A stretch of DNA of 64,000 nt from Anaeramoeba flamelloides (taxonomy: Eukaryota > Metamonada > Anaeramoebidae): assembly GCA_027625915.1 (NCBI GenBank), contig JANTQA010000047.1, positions 14,818,001 through 14,882,000 on the forward strand, given 5' to 3'. The notes under the pieces were generated by a model. It saw nothing but the letters and a program-made list of their open reading frames with translations, was not told the DNA's origin and made no database searches. This document shows, piece after piece, positions 34,866-45,109 of this stretch. The stretch's first letter is position 1. Every line of letters starts with the position of its first letter. Both the position numbers and the translations under genes were made by a program.

Positions 34866-34869
34866 TTTT

Positions 34870-35210
34870 TTTTTTTTTTTCTCATTTTTGTGAGCAACAA
34901 ATTTATTATGAAAGATAATCTTTTTTTTTAGGTCTTAGAAAAGAAAATATTTGTTTCAAATACATTAACTTTTTGGGTCTATTTTTTTTAGTTTGTCGTT
35001 TTAATTGATTTCAACTCTTCATTGAAACACATTTTTAGATCCAAAACTAAATTTAAGAAAACCAGAATTAATCAAAAAAAACTGTTCAAAAAATAGAAAA
35101 TTTAAAGATTCAGGTTTGTGGTTTTCTTTTGGTTTATATTTCTTTTCACAAATAGAGCAGCTAATGATATTTTGATTTAAAATTTTCAATATCCAGTGGC
35201 ACTCAAAAGA
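34870..35210 (+). repeat. dispersed repeat, copy on one side of the RhoGEF gene
   Basis: Similar in the same orientation to 40700-41050: shared CAACAAATTTATTATGAAA, AGATCCAAAAC, AATTTAAAGATT-type and ACAAATAGAG motifs in order. No TIR or target duplication found. Confidence 0.55.
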
Positions 35211-35214
35211 TTTT

Positions 35215-35619
35215 TTTTTATAAGAAAGTTCTCACAATCAAAAGATTTGAAAATATTAAAACACAAAAACTATACAATTACTAACTGTATAAAATGTAAT
35301 TACAAAAACAGCTGAAAATTCATCTTGAGAATTTCTTGATGAACACTATTTTTAATTTTCATGATAATACTTTTTTATTTTCTTTTAATTTATTTTATTA
35401 CCCCACCTTTTTAATCGATAAACACTAAATTTAGATCTTTTTTAATCAATTAAATAATTTCATAATTTTCATAGGAAAATTCAGCATTAACTCCAAGTAG
35501 AAAAAAAAGAAAAAAAAAAAAAGTTTAAAGAGGAATGAAATAGAAAATTAAATAAAATTCATTTATATATTAAAAATAGAAAAATCAATATAAAAAAAAA
35601 ATAAAAAATGCAATTCTAA
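35215..35619. other. 3' flank of the RhoGEF gene
   Basis: AT-rich; no repeat or gene recognised. Contains minus-strand T-rich stretches just after the stop codon, typical of a 3' UTR. Confidence 0.35.
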
Positions 35620-38600
35620 CTATTTTTGTTCAAAAATCATATTTTGGTTCTTATTTTGTAAAAAATCTATTTGGTTTTTAATGTTATTGAGCCAATCATC
35701 TCTTTGATCTTGATTTTCACAAAAGATGGTATAAGCCTTATTTGAATTTGAAGGTATGATTTGAAATAAAAATTCCTTTTTACTTTTATTTTTTGTAATA
35801 ATTTCCCTTACTGCGATATCACTGAGAAAGAAATGCCCCTTGTATTGGAATTTACTCTTGGTGAATGAGGGCTTGGCATATAATAGCAGGTCTGTGAACA
35901 ACCAAAAATATCTTTCTTGTGTTCTTTTGACCGATTTTTTTTTCAGTGTCCCCTCCATAATAAACTTCCTAGCTGGGTCTATTAATTGCAAATGATTTGA
36001 TATACCTGAAATTTGTTCAACGATGCGCAGAATTATCATGGAGGCTTCAATATTTCTCTTTTTTTCATTGACATAATCTGTAACTTCTGATAATTTGATA
36101 AAGGCATTTTTCAAATCGTCGTAGTCACTATAGTCAATTGCCGTTGCCCTTAACAATTCTCTAAACAATAAAGGGTATTTACAAATTCTTTGGATGGGCT
36201 TTATTAAGAAATCCGATAACTTCAATTTTCTCACTTCAGGATAATTTACGATTCGATCTTTAATAAATTTTTGGTAGTTCGATTTCTTTCTGTAATGTGC
36301 AATAGTTTTCAATGCCGCTTCATGGTTAGAACAATATAGGGTATATAATTTTAAATAATCGCCCATTTCTAAGAAAATTTTGCCGACATTTAATTCGCCA
36401 ACTTTTAGATTGGAATCCTCTTTTGGATAATTCTCCATTAGCCTTTGAAACAAGATATCATTGGCACCGGCAATTGTTTCAACCGAAGAAAATATCACAG
36501 AAATATCCTTAAGTTCAATTATTTTTTGCTCTTTAAGTGGGTTTAAATAAAGATTTAAAATAATTTTTAAATCACCCAAATATTCTTTTTCCGTTTCAAT
36601 TAATTCCATTATCACTTGTGACCTTTTTTCGATTTTTGTAATTTTCCCAAATAATAATTGATTGTCTTTTTGGTTATTATCACCCTCACCCCCATTTTGG
36701 CCCCCGTTATCACCCCCGCTAACAATACCATCTTCATCATTATTCTTTACATTATCATTTTGTTCAATATTCCCATTTTCATTCCCATTGTCATTCCCAT
36801 TTCCATTGCAATTATTATTATTGTTTTTATTTAACCTTTGGTTTGTAGTCGACATATTTTTGTTCTGATTGTTTTTTAAATTTATTAAATTATTAGTTGA
36901 CTCTCTATAAAAAATGGGAATTTTGATCTTTTTCAAACTATCTTCAGTCGCTGCGATGGTGAGCTTAACATTTTCAACTTTGGTGATATGTGATAAAAAT
37001 TCAAATTTATTATCTTCGTTTGGGAAAACATAAATATTTCGTTCAATATCATTTGGTAATAAAATTTCAATTCCAGTTTTCATTTTCAAACTATTATTGT
37101 CTCGGAGATCATGGACAATTGAATTTTTGATTTCCAAAATTTCTGTTAAAATAAATTTTTTTTTTTTTTTTTTTTTCTTCTTATTTTTTGTCTGGAAATC
37201 TTTAATATCTATCTTGAGATTGCTATTACTGATATTGTTTTTACCATTGCTCTTCTTATCGACATTATCTTGATTTTTTTGTTTTTTAATCGACTTTGTT
37301 AAAAGTAATAAATCATTGAAAAGGAAATATGTCAATAGCAATTTTTTTTGACGAAGAACCTTGATTAGCGCCCCCTGTTTTAAAAATTTCCTATTTGGTG
37401 AATACAAATCGATGATCGACAACTTGCCGATCATTAGAATTAAATTCTCAAAGCATTTGACATTAGGCTGGTTCAGGATCAATGGATAAATTAACTCAAA
37501 GACATTTTCAATTTTATTCAGGAATTGGAATTCTTCTTTCAAATTTGGTATGGACTCATTCTCATAATGGAAGATTTCCATTTGCTGTGTAAAGAGTTTT
37601 AAATACGTTTTATAATGATATATCAATTCCAATGGCTGGAAATAATATTCATAATATTGCCGAGGACTCTTTTTTGAAAATTCAATAAATACTTGCCGGA
37701 TTTTGTTTTTCTGATTTTTATTCTTATTCTTATTCTTATTGATATTCTTATCACTGTTTTTAACCAGCGAAATAATTTTATTTAGATTTTGTAAATATTT
37801 CTTTGCATACCCTTCATAAATAGTATAATCAAGTTCTGATAAATATTGAATCAATTTTAAATAAATGGTGGCAATTGAGTCGTTTTCGCTTGTTATCGAA
37901 ATAAACTTTTGGTATATTTCAGTTTGCTGATTGACAATAATTGGCAAGTCCCCAAATAATTCTTCAAATAATTCCTTTTTAATCACATTTATTTTTTTTA
38001 TTTTTTCAATTAAATGATGCACAAAAAAATATTGATCCTTTAAATAATCAATTAAAAATTCAAAATAGTTTTTTAAATCTTCGTCTAACAGCAAAATTGT
38101 TTGCTTCTTCTTTTTCTTTTTTGCTTTATTTTCAATTAAAACAGGTAAATTTTTTTGTTTTTTAAATGTTTTTTCAGATTTAAATTTGTCTTTAATTGAA
38201 AACTTGATTGTTGGGCTATTCATTCTCATTAATTCATTCGAATTGATTCTTTGGTTTGGAATTTCTTCTTCTCCTTTTTCTTCTTCTTTATCATCTTCTT
38301 CGTGTTTTTGTTTTCCTTTTGATTTTTCTTGTTCTTTTTCTTCTTCTTCTTCTTCTTTTTTTTCTTTTTCCTCTTTTTCATTTTCGTTTTCGTTTTCGGT
38401 TTGATTTTCTTTTTCTAATTCAAATTTTGTTAATTCACTTTCCTTTTCATTTTCATTTTCATTTTTATTTTTATTTTGTTGTTCTTTTGAGTCTGTGAAA
38501 TTTTCTTTTTCATTTTCTACTTTGATATTTTGATTATTTGCATTTTTGTTTATATCCTTTTCAGATTTTTTATCTTTTTCTATTTCCTGTTCCTCAACAA

Positions 38601-39228
38601 TTTCTCGTTCTTTTTCTTCTTTTTCGTTTTTCTTTAAATCGATCTTTACGTTTTTTTGTTGATTTTTTTGCTCTTTTTTCTTATCACCTTTCTTCTTTTC
38701 ACTTTCACTTTCACTAATATTTGTTTGTGTCTTTTCCTTTTCGTTTTCATTTTTCGTTCCTGTTTCTGTTTTTGATAATTTTATGTTTTCTTTTTCCTTT
38801 TCCTTTTCCTTCTCTTTTTCCTCTTCCTCTTCAATTTCTTGTTCATTTTCATGACTCTTTTCTTGCACATTCCTCTGATTTTCATGATCTTCATTTTTGC
38901 CCTCTGTTTCTTCGCTTTTTTTGACTTCTTTGTGATTTTCTTCTTGTACTTGAACCTTACTATGATCTTTATTTGTTTTTTTTTTTTTTTCCAGCCAACC
39001 TAATTCTTTCCATAATTTTTCGAGTCCATTTTTCCTCAGATCAGGACTTTCGAAATCAATACTAAAATTATTTAAGAGATGTGAAAAATTCCTATGCTTT
39101 TTTTTATGAAAATTTTTCTCATTGTTTTTGAAAAGAGTGGATTGTTCGTGGTTTTCTAAATATTCTTGTTTTTGGATCTCTTGACCGATTATTTCTTCTT
39201 TTTGCTGATCGTTTTGAATTGAACTCAT
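35620..39228 (-). CDS. RhoGEF with two DH-PH modules
   Basis: 1202 residues, one exon, first ATG at 39228. Residues about 60-350 are highly charged Lys/Glu coiled coil. About 375-600 is a diverged Dbl-homology (DH) helix bundle, followed by a PH-like domain (about 612-755: GALIKVLRQKKLLLTYFLFN, then an insert of Lys/Asn). A second, typical DH domain follows at about 862-1075: MELIETEKEYLGDLKIIL (CR1) and the CR3 signature DFLIKPIQRICKYPLLFREL. The PH domain at about 1088-1190 contains MEGTLKKKSVKRTQERYFWL, then FTDLLLYAK, and a closing RDDWLNNI helix. It should activate Rho/Rac-type GTPases at membranes and so control actin. The first module lacks the usual CR1/CR3 conservation and may be regulatory rather than catalytic. 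Tandem DH-PH is known in Trio/Kalirin, but there is no spectrin or SH3 region here. Confidence 0.93.
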   Translation of the reverse strand: MSSIQNDQQKEEIIGQEIQKQEYLENHEQSTLFKNNEKNFHKKKHRNFSHLLNNFSIDFESPDLRKNGLEKLWKELGWLEKKKKTNKDHSKVQVQEENHKEVKKSEETEGKNEDHENQRNVQEKSHENEQEIEEEEEKEKEKEKEKENIKLSKTETGTKNENEKEKTQTNISESESEKKKGDKKKEQKNQQKNVKIDLKKNEKEEKEREIVEEQEIEKDKKSEKDINKNANNQNIKVENEKENFTDSKEQQNKNKNENENEKESELTKFELEKENQTENENENEKEEKEKKEEEEEEKEQEKSKGKQKHEEDDKEEEKGEEEIPNQRINSNELMRMNSPTIKFSIKDKFKSEKTFKKQKNLPVLIENKAKKKKKKQTILLLDEDLKNYFEFLIDYLKDQYFFVHHLIEKIKKINVIKKELFEELFGDLPIIVNQQTEIYQKFISITSENDSIATIYLKLIQYLSELDYTIYEGYAKKYLQNLNKIISLVKNSDKNINKNKNKNKNQKNKIRQVFIEFSKKSPRQYYEYYFQPLELIYHYKTYLKLFTQQMEIFHYENESIPNLKEEFQFLNKIENVFELIYPLILNQPNVKCFENLILMIGKLSIIDLYSPNRKFLKQGALIKVLRQKKLLLTYFLFNDLLLLTKSIKKQKNQDNVDKKSNGKNNISNSNLKIDIKDFQTKNKKKKKKKKKFILTEILEIKNSIVHDLRDNNSLKMKTGIEILLPNDIERNIYVFPNEDNKFEFLSHITKVENVKLTIAATEDSLKKIKIPIFYRESTNNLINLKNNQNKNMSTTNQRLNKNNNNNCNGNGNDNGNENGNIEQNDNVKNNDEDGIVSGGDNGGQNGGEGDNNQKDNQLLFGKITKIEKRSQVIMELIETEKEYLGDLKIILNLYLNPLKEQKIIELKDISVIFSSVETIAGANDILFQRLMENYPKEDSNLKVGELNVGKIFLEMGDYLKLYTLYCSNHEAALKTIAHYRKKSNYQKFIKDRIVNYPEVRKLKLSDFLIKPIQRICKYPLLFRELLRATAIDYSDYDDLKNAFIKLSEVTDYVNEKKRNIEASMIILRIVEQISGISNHLQLIDPARKFIMEGTLKKKSVKRTQERYFWLFTDLLLYAKPSFTKSKFQYKGHFFLSDIAVREIITKNKSKKEFLFQIIPSNSNKAYTIFCENQDQRDDWLNNIKNQIDFLQNKNQNMIFEQK

Positions 39229-40455
39229 TTTTTTTTTATCTTTTTCTATTTTAAGTTTTCCACTTGAGAAATGAGGCGATGCTAAAATATGAAAAAGTAA
39301 AAAAAAGAAAATAAAAAAATGATTTATGTCCTCAAGATATTTCCTATACCGTCCTTTTGAAATTCAAGAAAGGTTATAGCTTGTACCTGAAAAAAATCAT
39401 TGTTTATTTGTTAACAACTACAAAACCAGTCCATTCTGGTAAAAAAAATTTTTTCTTTTTAAAAAAAAAGTTAAACCCTTTTTTTTATTATATTTTTTTT
39501 TCTTTAGACTTACTAAATTATTGATTCGAAACAAAATTGGAAATATGGAAATTAAGCACAATTCTAAAATTTAAACATGTTCAAATAATAAATTTTTACA
39601 AATGTTTTCATTCCTATTTTCAAGTTGCTTTTTAATTGTGATTATTTGAAATATAATGATTAAAAAAAATAACAATTCTTGAAGAATTATCGAAGAAAAT
39701 TATATACAACACTCAAAGAACTTATTTATACCACCCTAACAATTTTTCATTTGTTATTTCTTGGTTTTATTGTAAAATTCGTTTTAACCTGAAAATGAAA
39801 AAATTAGCAAATTTTTCTCAACAAATTAGCAACTTTTTCTTCATTTGAAGTTACTCAAAAACACTGTTGTACTTTGGCACTATTATTTTTGAAAATTTTG
39901 AATTTGATTAAAGGAGAAAACCAATTTTTAATTTTTTTCATTTTTATGTTTGTTGGTATTTGAAATTCAAATCTGATCAAAAATTTAAAATAGTTATCAT
40001 ATTTCAATACAGTACTGAAGCATGAATTTTCATTTTACAGATACTTCGTACTCACAATATATAAAATAAAAAAGTTCCAAGAAATAAATTAGAGATCCCA
40101 AATTGCAATCTACTTGGTGGAAAGTGTCTTGGTTAAAAAAGATAAAAGGAGGAAATGAATTGAAAATTTAAATATCTATAATAAAATTGATTTTCTATTA
40201 TGGATACTTTAACACACTCCTAATTTGATGTTCTATGAGGGCTAAAATATAATATACACAAACAGATAAAAATGATTTAAAAGTATGTCAATTGAAGAAA
40301 AACACAAAATATTACTAATTTTAGGAATTTTTGAAATTGTTTAAAAAACATCATTTTGGATCTAAAAACTATCCAAAATTTCTGAGGGATATCAGCAAAA
40401 TTAAAATCAATATTTTTTAAGGTATTATACTTAACTGAGTTTATACTATATATTC

Positions 40456-40486
<31 letters not shown>

Positions 40487-40690
40487 ACTTACAGTATACT
40501 TTATAATATTTTGAAATGAAAGGGAGTGAAAGTGAAGTATAATGATTTGTTTTTCATTCTAATCTAATTTCAAGGTAAATTTTTAATTTGTTATAAAAAA
40601 TGATAAATAGTGAATAATACCATAAATGCAAGGTAATAAGTTGTTCGGATTCCTTCAAATTAAGAAAATAAAAAAAAAACTTCAAAAAAA
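39229..40690. other. 5' flank of the RhoGEF gene and spacer
   Basis: 39335-39395 has raised GC; on the minus strand a CAG is followed by VQAITFLEFQKDGIGNILRT and a stop, possibly a 5' UTR or an exon of another gene. 39955-40180 weakly matches the palindromic repeat of 48604-48850. (TA)n at 40457-40485. Confidence 0.35.
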
Positions 40691-40699
40691 GGGTTTTTG

Positions 40700-41050
40700 G
40701 TAGATTTTTTTTTTTCTATTCTTGATTTCAACAAATTTATTATGAAATTTCATCTTTCCAGTTTGATATTCTAAAAGAAAAGATTTGTTAGAATAAGACA
40801 CCTACTTGAGTCGATTTTTTTTTAGTTTATTCTTTGATTAATTTTTTAAAAATATCTTCAGCATTTCCAGATCCAAAACAGAATTTATTGAAAAAAAAAA
40901 ATTTAATCAAACCAAAAATATAATCAAGAAAAAAAAGTAAAAATTAAAGGTTTGACTATGCTTTACTTTCTTTAGTATTTCTGTTAACAAATAGAGTATT
41001 GGATGGTATTTGGATTTGAAAGTTTTAATATCACAAGATACTTAAAATTA
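40700..41050 (+). repeat. dispersed repeat, copy on the other side of the RhoGEF gene
   Basis: Direct-orientation partner of 34870-35210 (see there). Confidence 0.55.
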
Positions 41051-41479
41051 TTTTTCAGTAATTTAGGTGCAATTAAATTTTTTCAAAATAGGAAAATGTT
41101 CCTACTTCAATACTAACATTTTTCAATGTCTTCATTTTTTAATTATTGAAATACCAATATTTTTTAAATTCTTAAATTTATTTTTGAAAAATTGAATTTT
41201 ATAAAAAAAAAAAAATTTTTTTTTATTTTTTATTTATTTTAAAGGGAGGACAGTATTTTCCTCTAACAGCATTTAGGTTTTTCAGAATTTCAAACAACGG
41301 AGTAAAATATCTTTCTTTTCGATATTCTTTTGAATTCTAGAAACCTTTCCTAAGTTTTTCTTGAGATTAATGTTTATTTGGAAAATCAACAGATTTTACA
41401 AATAAAATAGAAAAATACACTAAACTTAGATAATCGAAGGTACTCAACATTACTCTACTTAACTCCTGTAATATCTAAA

Positions 41480-43335
41480 TTGTAGTTTAGAAAATTCAAT
41501 AAAGAATAATTATTTTCTTTATCATTAACCTATTAGAAAATAAATACTGAATCTTTATTTTGAATAATTATTTTTTGGTTTATTATTTTTGTATACATGA
41601 ATTAGTTCTGTAATCCAAATTATTCAATTTTCTTTATCGAATGGACTTCCTATAAAAAATGGTCAATATCTTTAATGATTATAAACTGAGTAATTTTTTG
41701 CATAAATTGAAAGTTTTTTATTTATTTTATTCTTATCTTAAAGACATAAAACTATATTTAGATAATTTTTGAAATTAATTAGTTTGAATTTTGAAGACCC
41801 GCCCTTCCATTTTATATATTTTTGTGTTTAGGCTATATTAGTTTTATATCTCATAATTTTTTAATATTCCTAACCTTTCCACTTATAACTTTTTAATAGT
41901 AAGATCTCTCTAAATTGGTTAGTTTTTTTCCATCTAGTTATTTTAAACTTTCTAAACAAAAATTTAAAAATTTTCACACTGGTAAAAAGGTCCAAACAAT
42001 CACAATAATACAATTTCATTCAAATTGGAAGAAAATTGGAAGAAAATTTTGATTTTTCAAAAATATAAAAATCTTTTTTTCATTTTTTTGTTTTTGTTTT
42101 CATTTCATTTTTTTAATTAAGTAATTTTTTTCGTTGGATCAATTTTTTTTTTCAACAATTGATATTAGGTTAAAGTTAAGTTATTCAAAATAGAAGAACT
42201 CAAATAAAATTAGTTGTTGAAATCACACCACTTGATTGATCAATAATTCCTAAAGGAATTTTTATACATTTACGAATAAATCACGTTTGTTTGTTTTTCT
42301 CCAAAATTTTTAACACACCGATAATTTATCAGCATAGATAATTATTTATTTTTTATTTTGTAAGTATTGTAATTTAAAAAATAAGGGTTAACAATTCAAT
42401 TGGCAAATGATTCTAATTCGATATTTTAACAAGAATTTCTTAAATGTTTTTTTTTTTTTCACAAATTGAATTTTGGTATGTGGTAACAAATTTGAATTGG
42501 GGTTTACTTTCCAATTAATATTTTCCACATCTTTTTTTGAAAATTTTAAATTTTTTTGATATGTGTTCAAAAACAAGTAGTTTTAATTATTTTTTGAGTT
42601 TATATCTTCTTTTGCAGTTCAAAATTCTTCCTTGGTCAATTGTTTCTTCAGTTTTATAAATTATTATACGGGAATGTGTATTAATATTCAAAAAGTTTGT
42701 TAATTTTTTATTTAACCAAACATTTATCAAGTTTAAATCTCTTTGAGTTAGATTAAAAATTATCAGGAAATAGAATAACTGGTTAATGAACACTATTTTA
42801 ACATTTTTAATTTTACTCTATTGTCTAATTTTTTTAATTGTCTAAAAATCATTTTAATGTTTTTAAAATAGTCATTTACATTTTTAAAAGTTTTTTTGTA
42901 AATGTTTCTCTTTTTCAAACAAAATTCCAAAATACTTTATTTCAGAAAATTGATTTGATTTTAAAGTATTTTCAATATTTGGGTTCCTTTCAAGTTTTTG
43001 GATACTTTTATAAATTAATATTATTTTTTTTTCAGTTTCGGGTTTAGGTCGTTCTATTATTAAAATTAAGTCATCTGAGAACACTTATCAAGATGAACTG
43101 GATCTGATAGTTTTTTCAATTAAGAAATGATTGATAAATCCAATCAATAAAGGAGAAAGAGTACACCTTTGATAAACCACTTATACTTCTTCTTTTTTTT
43201 TTTTTTAATGTTGTCGTAACCAAATTTTATTTTTTCATTTTTGAAGATATTTTTTGTAGAGCATACTGAACTAGTATATCGCAAAATGTTTCAAAGAATT
43301 TTTTAATATCAATTGCCAAATAAAAAAATTCTTTA
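41480..43335 (-). mobile_element. decayed LINE (reverse-transcriptase region), split by a MITE
   Basis: Minus-strand frames show RT motifs in order: YLAIDIKKFFE (motif A), then VVYQRCTLSPLLIGFINHFL (the QGxxLSPLLF block), then MFSDDLILIIERPKPE (the F/Y-x-DD catalytic block, here FSDD), then IKYFGILFEK (the YLGI block). Past the inserted element at 41953-42506, 41620-41700 still reads DIDHFL, the C-terminal motif seen in the LINE tail at 21858. Stops and frameshifts throughout; no endonuclease part seen; old and immobile. Confidence 0.7.
41953..42506 (-). mobile_element. palindromic DNA element, copy 4, nested in the LINE
   Basis: Ends TAAAC..AATTC type, about 550 bp, same family as 55535-56075, 58242-58777 and 63642-64000 but reversed. 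Internal AATTTTTAACACACC and GATTGATCAATAATTCC strings match. Sits within the reading region of the LINE, so it is younger than the LINE. Confidence 0.8.
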
Positions 43336-43339
43336 TTTA

Positions 43340-43690
43340 TTTTTTTTTTATTGTTGAAGAAGTTTAAATTATACTCTGGATACCTTTTTACTTAAATAAC
43401 CTTTCAGAAATTTAAGCGTAATTTCATAGATTTCACGATTATTATTTAATGAAAATAGTTTCAAACTGTGTTTGTTTTAAATTAATTCATTAAGATTTTT
43501 TTTTCTTCTAATTTGTTTTGAAATATTAATCTATCTTTTTCATAGGAAGGATAGACCCATAAAAAATGATCAATATTTTCAATAATTTCTTGTTTTAATA
43601 AAGATATCTAAATATTTGAACAACTATAGATCAAATGAAATAGGTTACTTTATGAAGTTTTTTAGAACTTTATAGATGGTTTGAATCTAT
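43340..43690 (-). mobile_element. second LINE 3' fragment with A tail
   Basis: Near-identical in long stretches to 21858-22240: ENIDHFLWVYPSYEKDR, NNNREIYEITLKFLKGYLSK, and CTTCTTCAACAATAAA at its end. Its A tail abuts motif A of the RT region at 41480-43335, suggesting one LINE copy landed in another. Confidence 0.65.
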
Positions 43691-43699
43691 AAGTGAAAA

Positions 43700-44235
43700 T
43701 TTTTATTTTTATATTTCTTTTTGAGTTTTTTTGAGTTTAAAGAGTAAATTGATAACATTTATTCTTTTATCGAATTTTTTTTTAAAAAAAAAAACTAAAT
43801 AGAGGGTCTGGAACTCGGTTCCAAGAATATTCTATCCCTTCTTCAATAAATAAGTTTTAATTAGAATCTTTTTATAGTATTATTAATTAAGATTGATCTA
43901 AAGAGAGTAATATTTATTATTATCAATGAAATAATCTAAAAAATCAACTTTTTACTTGTTTGGAAATTAGAAATTATCCTTTTATATTTTTTTACATTTA
44001 TTTTAAACAATTTCTCTGGTTATAATGAATTTTTTTATTTAAACAAAATAAAAAAAAAAATTCAATAATCTTATAAATAAGGTGAAACAATTTTATTTAT
44101 TTCTATTTCATGGGATACATTATTAAAACTTTTTTTATTTTTTTCTCTTTTTTTTCTCATCCTGCAAAGTAATATACACATATAAAAGAATTTCCCATAA
44201 ATAAATTTTCTCAAGAAAACATTTTATTGATTATT
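43700..44235. other. AT-rich spacer
   Basis: No repeat or gene recognised beyond the end of the LINE fragment. Confidence 0.35.
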
Positions 44236-44237
44236 AT

Positions 44238-44440
44238 AATAGTTAGTTCGATTTTTAATGTACAAACTATGGAAAGAAACTAAGGTATAAAATAAGTTCA
44301 AATTGAGGAAGATTTTTTGGTATTTTTTTTTCAACAAAAATTATTTTTCTAGAAACCAAATATTGTAGCTTAATTTGTTTTTTTTTATTGTTCTTTAAAT
44401 TTCGTTGAAAGTGTGTGTCTTAAAAGTGGAATTTATTAAA
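44238..44440. mobile_element. Tc1/mariner-like MITE, copy 4 (degraded)
   Basis: Diverged ends (AGTTAGTTCGATTTTTAATG / TTAAAAGTGGAATTTATT) with recognisable inner units (TTTAAATTTCGTTGAAAGT). TA flanks no longer clear. Confidence 0.65.
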
Positions 44441-45109
44441 AGATTCTTTTACATGTTAGAGGGTTACTAGAAGAGACCATATTTCTCTTTATTATCTTAA
44501 TTGATGATTGAAAATATATATTAAATAAAAAATATGAAAAGATCTAATATAATAAAAAAATTAACTTGTTTAAATTTTGGATGAAACTTTATGTTTTATT
44601 CAACAAAAATAATTTTTCTAATATTGCCAATGAATAAAAATCAAATTTGAAAAAATTGGAAAAATACTCAAACAACTAGTAATCGAAATAATAAGTGAAA
44701 ATTAGCAATCCATCAAATATTTTCTGATGATCATTCTTCAAGTTCAAAAAATTATTTCTCTTGATTTTAACAATCAATTGGTTTCATATTATATATTTAC
44801 CCGATATAACAATTTTATCAAATTAAATATTTTTTTATTTTACTTTATTTAACAAAATTTTAAAAAATTGTTTATGAAATATCATCTTCTGAATTTTCCA
44901 CTTTTTCAACAAAAAAATAAAAAGCTGGTTTGAGAAAAATTTCTTTAATGCATTAACAACAGAAAAATTGTAAAATTTTATTTTTATTAAGCTAAATTTT
45001 AAAAATTTGGCTCTAAAAACCTTTTAAAATAATACTAATTTACTTTTCCATATTAAGCTGAAAAAATTATATTTTTTCTTTTTGTTTTTTTTTTTTTTGT
45101 AATAAGAGT

